Assembly: GCF_014212055.1 (NCBI RefSeq)
Contig: NZ_JACJVO010000009.1
Span: forward strand, 1 to 64,000
DNA length: 64,000 nt
Direction of reading: 5' to 3'
DNA from: Cohnella zeiphila
GTDB lineage: Bacteria > Bacillota > Bacilli > Paenibacillales > Paenibacillaceae
In this document: positions 53,986 to 62,385 of the stretch, in pieces
How the letters are laid out: each line of letters starts with the position of its first letter
Position numbering within the stretch: position 1 is the first letter of the stretch
Made by a program: the position numbers and the translations under genes
Notes under the pieces: generated by a model
Database searches by the model: none
Seen by the model: the letters and a program-made list of their open reading frames with translations, nothing else
Told to the model about the DNA's origin: nothing

Positions 53986-54231
53986 TTAGAATACTTGCAC
54001 GACATCCTCGATTCCCTCGACTTCTTCCAGCAGCGCGCGTTCGATGCCGGCTTTAAGCGTGATCGTGGAACTCGGGCAACTGCCGCAGGCACCCATCAAT
54101 CGAAGCTTAACGATGCCGTCTTCGACGTCAACCAGTTCGACGTCTCCGCCATCACGCTGCAGGAACGGACGAAGCTTGTCAAGCACCTCAAGCACTTCAT
54201 CGTACATCGTGTCTTGTGCCGCTTCACTCAT
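53986..54231 (-). CDS. NifU-like Fe-S scaffold (YutI type)
   Basis: Iron-sulfur carrier of 81 aa, the C-terminal NifU domain only. The cluster-binding motif CGSC is at C49 and C52. GGAGGGG sits directly before one ATG and six bases before the second (54231), so the second is used. It delivers clusters to apo-proteins. Divergent from yuzB, as in B. subtilis. Confidence 0.93.
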   Translation of the reverse strand: MSEAAQDTMYDEVLEVLDKLRPFLQRDGGDVELVDVEDGIVKLRLMGACGSCPSSTITLKAGIERALLEEVEGIEDVVQVF

Positions 54232-54318
54232 CGCCATCCCCTCCTTTCCTAACATTATTATAGTACAATTTCGGATGAATGAAAACGGACGTCCGGCAAA
54301 GAAAGGACGAATGCCATC

Positions 54319-54588
54319 ATGCATGTCATCGAATATTGCGTCAGCAACCTGCACCACGGCACCGAAGCGGTTCTGCGCCGGCTTGAAGAGGAACTGCCGG
54401 ACGTGGAGGTGGTCGAATACGGCTGTCTGGGCAACTGCGGCGAATGCTATCTGTCCCCGTACGTGCTCGTCAACGGAGAATCGATCGTCGCCGAGAACGC
54501 CGAAGCGCTGTACGACCTCGTCCTGGCATCGATCCGGGAGCAGGAGGCGGAGAAGTCCGCGCTCGACAAGCTGCTCGACGATCTTTAA
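54319..54588 (+). CDS. YuzB family protein (DUF1450)
   Basis: An 89-aa protein with a ferredoxin-thioredoxin-like pattern and conserved Cys in [17 protein letters not shown]. Such Cys spacing (CxxxCxxC) could bind a metal or cluster. It is a well-conserved neighbour of Nfu and the YutJ-like flavoprotein in Bacillales. ATG 54319 is 11 or 12 bases after AAAGGA. Function unknown. Confidence 0.9.
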   Translation: MHVIEYCVSNLHHGTEAVLRRLEEELPDVEVVEYGCLGNCGECYLSPYVLVNGESIVAENAEALYDLVLASIREQEAEKSALDKLLDDL

Positions 54589-54591
54589 CGT

Positions 54592-55653
54592 TTAGCCGAA
54601 ATGACGGCGGCTTTTCCAGAGCACGCCGCTCTTGAGCAGGCGCGGCACCCGTCCCATAATCGGCGTCGAGCCCATCAGGCCGAAGCCGGATTTGCGGCCG
54701 AGCGAGCCGAGCGTTCCTTTGAGCCGAATGCGGGACAGCCGAGGCTCCTTGCCCTGCCAGCGCGCCAGCAGAACCTGTGCGACCTGGCTTCCCTGGGCTT
54801 GGGCCAGCTGGCCGCTTGGGGAATAGGGCTGGCTGGAGCAGTCCCCGATCACGAAGACGCCCCGGGCATCCGGAAGCTCATGGAACTCGTTCACGATCAG
54901 CCGGCCTTGCTTGTCCTTCGCAAAGGTCATCCTCTGCACGAGTTCGACCGGCTGAATGCCGGCGGTCCACACGGTGGCGTCGGTCCGAATCTCTTCGCCT
55001 CCGTTGTAGATGACGCCGTCTTCCAGACGGGCGATCTGAATCTGCTTCCGCAGTTCCACATGATGCTCGTTGAACCAGGAAGAGACGAAGTGCTGCAGCC
55101 TGCCCGGGAATGCGGACAGCACGCTGCTGCGGTCCAGGATCCGGATGTTCAGGTCGGGGCGGCTCTCCCGCAGCTCGGAAGCGACTTCGACGCCGCTGAG
55201 CCCGCCGCCGACAATGGACACTTGGCCGTAAGGACGGATGTCATTCAACATTTGGTACGTTCTGCGCGTGGCCGACAACGACTGAACGCCGACCGAGAAC
55301 TCGGCCGCTCCGGGGATCGAATGGTAATTGTCGGTGCAGCCGAGGGCGATGACGAGAGAGTCGAACGGAAGCGGATCCCGTTCCTCGCTGCCGAATACGA
55401 CGAGTTTGCGCTCCAGATCGACATTCTCCACGTTGCCGTACACGATATCGAGCTGCGGATGGGACGGGAAGGCAACCCGGATTTCCAGCTCGGACGCGGT
55501 GCCCGCCGCCAGCGAGTAAAATTCGGTTTTCAGGCTCCCGAACGGCATTCGGTCGACAAGCGTCACGCGAACGTCGGACGGAATATCCTCAAGCAGTTCG
55601 TGCACGACGGTTAGTCCGCCGTACCCTCCGCCCAAAATCACAACATTGCTCAC
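54592..55653 (-). CDS. NDH-2-like FAD oxidoreductase (YutJ type)
   Basis: Flavoprotein of 353 aa. The N-terminal FAD-binding GGGYGG (residues 8-13), the second dinucleotide motif GGGLSGVEVA and the late VFVIGDCSSQPY that binds FAD are all present. It resembles type II NADH dehydrogenases of the YutJ/Ndh class. GTG 55653 follows AAGGAG by nine bases, so the 21 upstream in-frame residues are excluded. Its stop is 3 bp from that of YuzB. Probable electron entry to menaquinone. Confidence 0.9.
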   Translation of the reverse strand: MSNVVILGGGYGGLTVVHELLEDIPSDVRVTLVDRMPFGSLKTEFYSLAAGTASELEIRVAFPSHPQLDIVYGNVENVDLERKLVVFGSEERDPLPFDSLVIALGCTDNYHSIPGAAEFSVGVQSLSATRRTYQMLNDIRPYGQVSIVGGGLSGVEVASELRESRPDLNIRILDRSSVLSAFPGRLQHFVSSWFNEHHVELRKQIQIARLEDGVIYNGGEEIRTDATVWTAGIQPVELVQRMTFAKDKQGRLIVNEFHELPDARGVFVIGDCSSQPYSPSGQLAQAQGSQVAQVLLARWQGKEPRLSRIRLKGTLGSLGRKSGFGLMGSTPIMGRVPRLLKSGVLWKSRRHFG

Positions 55654-55753
55654 AGTACTCTTCTCCTTCGGTCTCAAGCTTCTGTCTTTAGTATGAACGT
55701 CTGGCAAAAACGCCACGCAGGGAACAAATCCCCCAACAGACGAATTCCGAATC

Positions 55754-55790
55754 CTTTTGGGGGAGCCCCCGGTAAGAACCCCCCCAAAAG
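55754..55790. repeat. G/C-run inverted repeat
   Basis: CTTTTGGGGG at 55754-55763 pairs with CCCCCAAAAG at 55781-55790, while an inner CCCCC (55766-55770) can pair with the same G run. No T tract. It lies between the mqnE terminator and the yutJ-type start, in the yutJ-type leader region. Confidence 0.6.
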
Positions 55791-55813
55791 TGAAGTCATG
55801 CTTGTAAAGGCAG

Positions 55814-55840
55814 GCAAAAAAGCGGCAAACGTTGCCGCTT
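55814..55840 (-). terminator. Rho-independent terminator of mqnE
   Basis: Read on the minus strand, AAGCGGCAA, a CGT loop and TTGCCGCTT are followed by TTTT. Confidence 0.92.
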
Positions 55841-55856
55841 CTTCGTCAAACGAATC

Positions 55857-56960
55857 TCATTCGTACACTTTGACTTCGTTGTACAGCGTATCGCGTTCGA
55901 CCGGGATCCGCCCGGCGCCCTTGATCAGCCAGACCAGGTCTTCCCGGCTGATGCCGGCCGGCGTCAACGCGCCCGCCGCATGGCTGATGCGCTCCTGCAC
56001 GATCGTTCCATGGGCGTCCGAAGCGCCCATCGTCAAAGCTACTTGAGTAAGCTGGGTTCCGATGTTGATGAAGTAAGCCTTCACGTGCTGGAAGTTGTCG
56101 AGCAGCAGGCGGCCGATCGAGATCGCCTTCAGATCGTCGAAGGCGGAGTTGCGCCGCCGGATGCCGGCTTTCGGGCTCGTCGGCTGCATCGACAGCGGAA
56201 TGAACACCTGGAAGCCGCCCGTCTCGTCCTGCAGCTCGCGAAGCTGAAGGATGTGCTGGACGCGCTCCTCGATCGATTCGACCGGCCCGTACAGCATCGT
56301 CGTCGGCGTCTTCATGCCGAGGCGGTGGGCCGTCCGGTGCACCTCCAAATACTGCGCGATGCCCGCTTTCTCCACCCGCATTTTCTCCCGGTATTGATCC
56401 GACAAAATTTCCGCTCCGCCGCCTGTCAGCGACTCCAAGCCGACGGCCATGAGCCGTTCCAGCACTTCCTTGTAGCCGAGCCCGGAGATCCGGGAATAGA
56501 AATCGATCTCCGCCGCGGTGTAGGCTTTGATCGTCACCTGCGGATACCGTTCCTTCAGGGAGCGGATCGATTCGACGTAGTATTCGAACGGAACGTGGGG
56601 GTTATGGCCGCCGACGATGTGGAATTCGCGGGCCGTCGGCGTGATGTGCTGGTCGACGTAAGCGAACATTTGCTCCGGCGTCAGCGTATAAGCGCCCTCT
56701 TCCCCTTCGTCTTTGCGGAAGCTGCAGAACGCGCAGTGGGATTCGCAAACGTTGGTGAAGTAGAGACTCATCGTCTCGGTGAAATAAACTTTCTTGCCGT
56801 TCTTCCGAAGATTGACTTGATTGGCCAGCTGTCCGATCGTCATCAGATCGTCCGATCGATAGAGGTATACGCCGTCTTCGAACGTAAGCCGTTCGCCGCG
56901 CTCGACTTTGTCCGCGATCTCGGCCATTCTCCTGTCGGAGGTGGCGGTGATAAGCGTCAT
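55857..56960 (-). CDS. mqnE: Aminodeoxyfutalosine synthase
   Basis: Radical SAM enzyme of 367 aa of the futalosine menaquinone pathway, joining the chorismate-derived enolpyruvyl benzoate to SAM. The cluster motif C72-ESH-C76-AF-C79 is present. The text LTGGGAEILSDQYREKMR distinguishes it from CofH-type enzymes only weakly; overall length and order fit MqnE best. ATG 56960 follows AAGGAGG. Followed by a strong terminator. Confidence 0.9.
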   Translation of the reverse strand: MTLITATSDRRMAEIADKVERGERLTFEDGVYLYRSDDLMTIGQLANQVNLRKNGKKVYFTETMSLYFTNVCESHCAFCSFRKDEGEEGAYTLTPEQMFAYVDQHITPTAREFHIVGGHNPHVPFEYYVESIRSLKERYPQVTIKAYTAAEIDFYSRISGLGYKEVLERLMAVGLESLTGGGAEILSDQYREKMRVEKAGIAQYLEVHRTAHRLGMKTPTTMLYGPVESIEERVQHILQLRELQDETGGFQVFIPLSMQPTSPKAGIRRRNSAFDDLKAISIGRLLLDNFQHVKAYFINIGTQLTQVALTMGASDAHGTIVQERISHAAGALTPAGISREDLVWLIKGAGRIPVERDTLYNEVKVYE

Positions 56961-57225
56961 AGGGGATCGGCCTCCTTCTCCGTCAAATAAGATTGTGAAA
57001 AAAGTAACATAAGTGGCCTCAAAAGAAAACCTCGCACGTTCCGAGACCCCAACTGTACATATTATAAGCTTTCACCCGCTTTTCCGGCAACACCCAACTC
57101 GTTACACCTGCTCTATTGCGCTGTTTCGTTCCGAAATCTTCGCGCATAGCACGTATATTTTCGATAAAAAAAGGGAATCAACTTGGATATTAAGCCAAAT
57201 CGAAATACCTTTAATTGGGAAAAGG
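56961..57225. other. Intergenic region mqnE to HTH gene
   Basis: About 265 bp, AT-rich in its second half. I see no gene with a ribosome binding site. TATATTTTC near 57153 is a possible -10 element for the HTH gene but has no clear -35. Confidence 0.4.
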
Positions 57226-57696
57226 ATGGTGTTACCGTTGATCGAAGTGCTTCCGTTGTCCGAGCTGGAACGCATGGACAAAGCCGAGAAAGTCGCCACG
57301 CTGCAAAAATACCGCGCCGCCCATACCATCAAAGATTTAAGCCAAGCCTGGGGGCTGACGAATCCGATTCAATATTACATGTGGCTGAAGAAACAAAATA
57401 TTTACGAGCAATTGGTTCGCCGCTCCGACAAGTTCGAGCCGTCCAAGGAGTGGAGACGGATGAGGGACACGGATAGCCGGGACGAAGAGAGAGCGCCGGT
57501 CCGGGGACTTCCCGCAGATCAGTTCCGCTACGGACTCGACACGGACTCGACGGGGCCCGAGCTCGCCCATGTGTTCCGGCGCCTGGCCGATTTCCTGATG
57601 AACGAGACAGGACACTTCCGCTGCCGGATCGAGCTGAAGGCGCTGCCGCAACAGGCGGCAAGCGAAGAATGGAAAGAAGAAGAGCCCGGCGCCTGA
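57226..57696 (+). CDS. Putative HTH protein, 156 aa
   Basis: Soluble protein with a helix-turn-helix-like centre (HTIKDLSQAWGLTNPIQYYM) that may read DNA. A long acidic/basic tail follows. Start uncertain: ATG 57226 touches AAAGG, TTG 57238 has better spacing. No known family recognised. Ends at a terminator whose loop includes the stop codon. Confidence 0.6.
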   Translation: MVLPLIEVLPLSELERMDKAEKVATLQKYRAAHTIKDLSQAWGLTNPIQYYMWLKKQNIYEQLVRRSDKFEPSKEWRRMRDTDSRDEERAPVRGLPADQFRYGLDTDSTGPELAHVFRRLADFLMNETGHFRCRIELKALPQQAASEEWKEEEPGA

Positions 57697-57714
57697 CGGC
57701 CCGGGTTCTTTTTT
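57681..57714 (+). terminator. Rho-independent terminator
   Basis: AGAGCCCGG at 57681-57689 pairs with CCGGGTTCT at 57701-57709, then T6. The HTH gene's stop lies in the loop. Confidence 0.85.
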
Positions 57715-57792
57715 ATCGGGGTCCCCGCAAAGGACCTGAGTAAGCTTCAAAAATAAGCCCCGCCTTGTGGGGTTATCGTATGTGAACGGCTC

Positions 57793-57821
57793 TTGAGGCT
57801 TGGCGGTGCGAGGAGTATACT
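57793..57821 (+). promoter_or_regulatory. Sigma-A promoter of the IscA-like gene
   Basis: TTGAGG at 57793-57798, 17 bp, TATACT at 57816-57821. Confidence 0.72.
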
Positions 57822-57870
57822 GAAGATAACGATGGCATGCCATCGGCAAGGCATGAAGGAGGGACCGGAC

Positions 57871-58230
57871 ATGATAGCGATCAGCGAAACGGCCGGCAGC
57901 AAGATCCAGGAGATGCTTGCCGCCGAGGAGACGCCGAATCTGTTTCTCCGAATCGGAGTGCAGGAAGGCGGCTGCAGCGGTTTTTCATACGGAATGGGAT
58001 TTGACGACGAGCAGCACGAGGACGATCAGGTGCTGGACGTTCAAGGCTTGAAGGTTGTCGTCGATTCCGAGAGCGTGAAGTACCTGCGCGGCCTGGAGAT
58101 CGACTTCAAGGAATCGGCCATGGGCGGCGGCTTCACCATTCATAACCCGAACGCCATCGCCACCTGCGGCTGCGGGTCGAGCTTCCGCACCGCGACCGAC
58201 GCGGGCAAGCCGGCGCCGGAGCAGTGCTGA
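57871..58230 (+). CDS. HesB/IscA/ErpA family Fe-S assembly protein
   Basis: A-type iron-sulfur carrier of 119 aa with the three cluster cysteines C35 (GGCSGF), C99 and C101 (CGCGSSF). An 18-residue tail ends in a fourth Cys (C119). ATG 57871 follows AAGGAGGGA. Single gene between its own promoter and terminator. Confidence 0.95.
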   Translation: MIAISETAGSKIQEMLAAEETPNLFLRIGVQEGGCSGFSYGMGFDDEQHEDDQVLDVQGLKVVVDSESVKYLRGLEIDFKESAMGGGFTIHNPNAIATCGCGSSFRTATDAGKPAPEQC

Positions 58231-58259
58231 GTACGAAACGTCACGAGTCACGTTTGTCT

Positions 58260-58285
58260 GAGCCCTCATTCGAGGGCTTTTTTTG
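58260..58285 (+). terminator. Rho-independent terminator of the IscA-like gene
   Basis: AGCCCTC, an ATTC loop and GAGGGCT at 58261-58278, then T6. Confidence 0.93.
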
Positions 58286-58322
58286 TTAAGAATCGGGAGA
58301 ATTATCGTGACAACGCAAGCAT

Positions 58323-58370
58323 CCCTGCCGAAACGCTTTTGAGGCGATTTCGGCAGGGTGTTTATTTTTT
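58323..58370 (+). terminator. Second hairpin with T tract
   Basis: CCCTGCCGAAA at 58323-58333 pairs with TTTCGGCAGGG at 58348-58358, then TGTTTATTTTTT. It sits only 40 bp after another terminator and ahead of the phosphoesterase promoter. Confidence 0.85.
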
Positions 58371-58396
58371 ACAAAAGCGGCAGGCTGCGTTAACAT
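58368..58396 (+). promoter_or_regulatory. Promoter of the phosphoesterase gene
   Basis: TTTACA at 58368-58373, 17 bp, TAACAT at 58391-58396. Its -35 overlaps the T tract of the preceding hairpin. Confidence 0.6.
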
Positions 58397-58460
58397 CCGG
58401 TGTACATACAACCTTCAAGCTGATCTTGCACCCACTTCAGATCCGAAAGGAGCCAGCGTG

Positions 58461-59441
58461 ATGTCGCTCAAGATGGAGCGCAAGGGAAGCGAGATGTTTG
58501 TGGACGAGAGGCGTTTCGCCACAGACAGGCGCCCCTGGTTCGGGCAGCTGCCGGAAAGAATAGGAAAGAACTTTACATTCGCGGTCATGGGCGATCGCTG
58601 CGGGATGGCCCTGCCGGGCGTTTTTGAGAAAGGGCTTGCGATCCTGCAGGATTTGAAGCCGGATTTCGTGCTGTTCGTCGGCGACCTGGTCGAAGGTTAC
58701 GGGATGGATTCGGAGGAAGCGCGCAACGAGTGGGAATACATCGACGCTCAAATCGCCGCGACGGGACTTCCTTTCTTCCAGACGATCGGCAATCACGACT
58801 TCGGCACGCAGACGTTGGTCGACGTTTGGCGAGAGCGCAAAGGCATCGAGTATTACGCATTCCGGGTGGGGGACGTTCTCTTCCTGATCCTCAATACCGA
58901 AGACCCGTTCGAGGAACTGTCGGACGAACTCATCGCGAGGGTGAAGCTCGCCGCTGCGAATATCCGGCGAGATCCGGAGCGTGCGAGCGAATATGTGAAA
59001 GCTTTCGACGATGAGGTCGTCGCAAGCATGTCGCCGGATCAACTGCAAGACGTGGGAAAGGCACGAGTCGGCTTGGGAGACGAGCAGCTTGCTTTTTTCG
59101 AAAATGTGCTGGCCAGCAATGCGGACGCGAAGTACACGTTCGTCAGCATGCACAAGCCAGGCTGGAAATCGGACAGTTCGTCATTCGCCAGGCTGCGCGA
59201 GATGATCGGGAGCCGTCCGCATACGATCTTCGCGGGCCACTTCCATTCACTCGAATATTCCCGGACGAACGAGGCTTGTCAAATTCAATTGGGCCGCACC
59301 GGCGCCGCCTCCCACGGAGAAGGGAAAGGCGACCAAAACCTGTTGCTGTGGGTATCGATGCGGTCGGGCGTTCCTTCTATCCGCGTCGTTCATCTGGACG
59401 GCATAACCGAGCCGGCCGATTATCCGCCGCGCCATCCCTGA
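58461..59441 (+). CDS. Metallophosphoesterase family protein
   Basis: Calcineurin-like phosphoesterase of 326 aa. Metal-site motifs are GDLVEG (74-79), GNHD (110-113), VSMHKPG and a C-terminal GHFHS. The first motif is MGDRCG (44-48), where a DxH is usual, so one metal ligand may be missing or replaced. ATG 58461 is 8 bases after AAAGGAG; GTG 58458 is the alternative. No signal peptide. Substrate unknown. Confidence 0.85.
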   Translation: MSLKMERKGSEMFVDERRFATDRRPWFGQLPERIGKNFTFAVMGDRCGMALPGVFEKGLAILQDLKPDFVLFVGDLVEGYGMDSEEARNEWEYIDAQIAATGLPFFQTIGNHDFGTQTLVDVWRERKGIEYYAFRVGDVLFLILNTEDPFEELSDELIARVKLAAANIRRDPERASEYVKAFDDEVVASMSPDQLQDVGKARVGLGDEQLAFFENVLASNADAKYTFVSMHKPGWKSDSSSFARLREMIGSRPHTIFAGHFHSLEYSRTNEACQIQLGRTGAASHGEGKGDQNLLLWVSMRSGVPSIRVVHLDGITEPADYPPRHP

Positions 59442-59482
59442 CAAGACGTTTTATCGATTCCTTTATGAAAGGCGGTCTGTTA

Positions 59483-60223
59483 ATGACATTGCTTCCTCTG
59501 TATCAAGAACGGCGAATTCGAATGGAGGGCGCCTCCAATGTCCGAGATCTCGGCGGCTACCCGACGTCGTTCGGCCGGCACGTCCGGCGCGGCGTATTCT
59601 TCCGTGCCGACAGTCTGCATCGGCTGACCGAACGGGACCAGGAAGAGCTGGTCGGCCGAGGCGTCCGCTCGGTCATCGATCTCCGGCATGCCCGGGAATT
59701 GCAGGAATCGGAGAACGTATTCGCTTCGTCGGGGCGGCTCGCCTATCATAACGTGAGCCTGTTCAACCCGGCCGACACGGCGACGACGGATCTCGGCAGG
59801 CTGGGCGATCTTTACGTCGATATGCTGGAGAACCGCCGCCAGCCGCTGCTGCGCGTGTTCGAGCTGCTCTCGGCCGACCCGCGCGAAGCGGTCTTGTTCC
59901 ACTGCGCGGCCGGCAAAGACCGGACGGGCGTCATCGCCGCCTTGCTTCTGGAACTGGCCGGCGTTGCGCATGAAGTGATCGTCGCCGACTACGCCATGAC
60001 CGCGGCTTGCCTGACGCCGCTGATGGAAGAGCTTCGCCGGACGCGTCCGGAATCGGTGTCTGCCGAGCTGTACGAGCGATTCCTGGGCGCGGAACCGGAG
60101 GAGATGGAGAAGATGCTGGCTCATCTCGCCGGCAGGTATGACGGAGCGGAGGAGTATCTGATGTCGATCGGCTTGGCGCCCGAGCAGGTAGAAGGGCTCA
60201 AAAAGAAGCTGCTGGGAGCCTGA
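59483..60223 (+). CDS. Tyrosine/dual-specificity protein phosphatase
   Basis: Cytosolic phosphatase of 246 aa. The P-loop HCAAGKDRTG spans residues 140-149, with nucleophile C141 and R147. The opening NVRDLGGY is the family signature of Y_phosphatase3 (LipA-like) enzymes, which may act on phosphoproteins or phosphoinositides. ATG 59483 follows GAAAGGCGG. The hairpin at 60240-60269 past the gene lacks a T tract. Confidence 0.92.
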   Translation: MTLLPLYQERRIRMEGASNVRDLGGYPTSFGRHVRRGVFFRADSLHRLTERDQEELVGRGVRSVIDLRHARELQESENVFASSGRLAYHNVSLFNPADTATTDLGRLGDLYVDMLENRRQPLLRVFELLSADPREAVLFHCAAGKDRTGVIAALLLELAGVAHEVIVADYAMTAACLTPLMEELRRTRPESVSAELYERFLGAEPEEMEKMLAHLAGRYDGAEEYLMSIGLAPEQVEGLKKKLLGA

Positions 60224-60291
60224 ACCGGCGCAGCTCAAGCAGGCGCCGCCCCTAAGAGGCCGGCGCCTGCCGAAACGTCGAGAATTCATGG

Positions 60292-60840
60292 TCAAGCGTC
60301 AAAGTCGTCCTCATCCGACTCCGCCTGACGGATGAGCTCATCGATCCACCGGATTTCCGACTTCGTCCGGGAAGCCGAATATCGAAGAACCTCGGCCCGG
60401 AACGTCCTTCGTTTCCCGGTCCCCTCTTCGTCGCCGAATTGTCGCCGCTCGATATTGGCCAGCAGCGACTCCAGGTCTTTTTTTCTCCGATTCAAGATTC
60501 GCAGCCGATTCTCCCGGGAGATCCGGTGGAACAGAGAGACTCGAATCATGAATTCAATGTCGTGCCGCGCGTCCTTCTCGGTAAACGCGTTGATCAATTC
60601 GACAATTTTCGCCTTTCCGGCATTCGTCAGCTCATATATGTACTGGTTAGGCCTGCTTTCCTGCTCGTTCCGATTTCGAACGATGACTCCCTCATTCGTA
60701 AACCGGCGCAGCGCCGGGTACAATAAATTGTGATTTACGTCCACCAAATGGCCGAGATCCTTCTGGATTTCTTTTTTGATCTCATATCCGTGCTTGGGGG
60801 ATTTCTCGATCTGGATTAAAATCAGCAGGTCGATATACAT
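60292..60840 (-). CDS. PadR family transcription regulator
   Basis: Regulator of 182 aa. The PadR winged HTH fills residues 1-85 (HGYEIKKEIQKD, then NLLYPALRRFTNEGVI). The C-terminal half is helical and charged (ERRQFGDEEG) and probably mediates dimers. ATG 60840 follows GAGAGGG; a further upstream ATG has no site. It is divergent from the P450 gene, with a palindrome in the shared 209 bp. It likely represses the P450 gene and itself. Confidence 0.9.
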   Translation of the reverse strand: MYIDLLILIQIEKSPKHGYEIKKEIQKDLGHLVDVNHNLLYPALRRFTNEGVIVRNRNEQESRPNQYIYELTNAGKAKIVELINAFTEKDARHDIEFMIRVSLFHRISRENRLRILNRRKKDLESLLANIERRQFGDEEGTGKRRTFRAEVLRYSASRTKSEIRWIDELIRQAESDEDDFDA

Positions 60841-60997
60841 GAATGATTGCCCTCTCATCGAATTTGGCGATTCGCTTCGTCTAGTGCCCTTCCAGCATAC
60901 CAACTCAAGACCGAGCCTACAACCAATTCCCCACAGGAAGAAAACGGAAATCGCACCTTGCGGCATGGGCCGCAGGACAGTAGTTTCCCTTTAAGTG

Positions 60998-61016
60998 ATA
61001 TGTTAATTTAACATAT
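60998..61016. promoter_or_regulatory. Perfect palindrome, PadR operator candidate
   Basis: ATATGTTAATTTAACATAT is a perfect 9+1+9 inverted repeat, 34 bp before the P450 start. It contains ATGT and ACAT arms like known PadR sites (ATGT-N8-ACAT), here with a 7-base gap. Repression of the P450 gene is expected. Confidence 0.7.
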
Positions 61017-61049
61017 GATAAAGTATCTTAACTTCGGGAGGGAACAGGT

Positions 61050-62285
61050 ATGCAGAAGGAGATCATCTCGCTGGCCGAAATCACGGGGTTCCAAACGCCG
61101 TCCGAGGAATTCAACCCCTACGAGTGGTACAAGAACAAATTGCGAAACGAGCCCGTCAGCTATAACGAAGCGACCGATACCTGGAACGTGTTCCGATATG
61201 AAGACGTTCGCAGAGTGCTCAGCGATTACGACTATTTCTCCAGCGTGCGCCCCCGCACGACGATCAGCGTCGGAGCCGACAACGAGGAAGGCCAGCGCAT
61301 GAGCAAGGTCGATCTGAGTTTGGACCCTCCCGAGCATCAGAAAAACCGCGCCCTCCTCGCCAAAGCGTTCACGCCGAGAAGCTTGAAGCTGTGGGAGCCG
61401 CGCATTCACGAGGTCGTTCGCCAACTGCTGGACGGGATCGGAGACGCTCTTGAGATCGACGTCGTTCAGGATTTCACCAACGCGCTTCCCGCCATCGTCA
61501 TCGCGGATTTGCTTGGCGTTCCTTCCGGAGACCGGCTGTTGTTCAAGGAATGGGTCGACCATCTGTTCCTCCCCATTCCCAAAGAACGGGCGGAGGACGT
61601 TCAGGAATTGAAGCGCCAGGCCGCCAAACAATATTACAACTATCTGTACCCGATTATCGTGGGGAAAAGATCCGCACCGGCCGAAGACATCATCTCGGAC
61701 CTGATTCGGGCCGAGGTGGACGGAGAGAGGCTGTCGGACGACGAGATCGTTCGGACCACGATGTTCATTCTCGGCGCCGGCGTCGAAACGACAAGCCATC
61801 TGCTGGCATGCACGTTCTATTCGTTCCTGTACGACGACGATCGGATTTACGGAGAGGTGCGCGCCGACCGGGAGCTGCTTCCGAATACGGTGGAGGAAAT
61901 GCTCCGCTATCGCTTCCATATCGCGAAGATGGACCGGACCGTAAAGCAGGATAACGACTTGCTGGGCGTCGATCTCAAAAAAGGCGACGTCGTCGTCGCC
62001 TGGATGAGCGCGGCCAACATGGACGAAGCGATGTTCGAAGATCCGTTCACCTTGAACATCCGCCGCCCGAACAACAAGAAGCATTTGACGTTCGGCAACG
62101 GTCCGCACTTCTGCTTGGGCGCGCCGTTGGCCCGGCTCGAAGCGAATATCGGAATCGGCCTGTTCATGGACCGCTATTCCCGAATCGAACCGGTTCCCGG
62201 CTTCCGACTGGAGGATCATCTTACGCCGTCCGCGGCCGGACAGACGTTGACCAGCTTGCCGATGCGGGTAACGGCGAGCCGTTAG
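61050..62285 (+). CDS. Cytochrome P450
   Basis: Soluble bacterial P450 monooxygenase of 411 aa. Heme-ligand motif FGNGPHFCLGAPLAR has C355 as ligand; the I-helix oxygen-binding motif reads GAGVETTSH near residues 242-250. It resembles CYP109-type enzymes of Bacilli in length and motif order (inference). No ferredoxin gene is nearby. ATG 61050 follows GGGAGGG. Substrate unknown. Confidence 0.95.
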   Translation: MQKEIISLAEITGFQTPSEEFNPYEWYKNKLRNEPVSYNEATDTWNVFRYEDVRRVLSDYDYFSSVRPRTTISVGADNEEGQRMSKVDLSLDPPEHQKNRALLAKAFTPRSLKLWEPRIHEVVRQLLDGIGDALEIDVVQDFTNALPAIVIADLLGVPSGDRLLFKEWVDHLFLPIPKERAEDVQELKRQAAKQYYNYLYPIIVGKRSAPAEDIISDLIRAEVDGERLSDDEIVRTTMFILGAGVETTSHLLACTFYSFLYDDDRIYGEVRADRELLPNTVEEMLRYRFHIAKMDRTVKQDNDLLGVDLKKGDVVVAWMSAANMDEAMFEDPFTLNIRRPNNKKHLTFGNGPHFCLGAPLARLEANIGIGLFMDRYSRIEPVPGFRLEDHLTPSAAGQTLTSLPMRVTASR

Positions 62286-62307
62286 GAAGAGCTGATTGCC
62301 ATGTAAA

Positions 62308-62346
62308 AAGCAGCGGCCTCTCCTCGCCGAGGAAAGGCCGCTGCTT
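62308..62346. terminator. Bidirectional terminator
   Basis: AAGCAGCGGCC at 62308-62318 pairs with GGCCGCTGCTT at 62336-62346, with an inner CCTC/GAGG stem. It gives a T run on both strands and separates the convergent P450 and CAP genes. Confidence 0.92.
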
Positions 62347-62385
62347 TGCTTATCATTAAAGAATCTATAAATTCCGGGGTTATGA

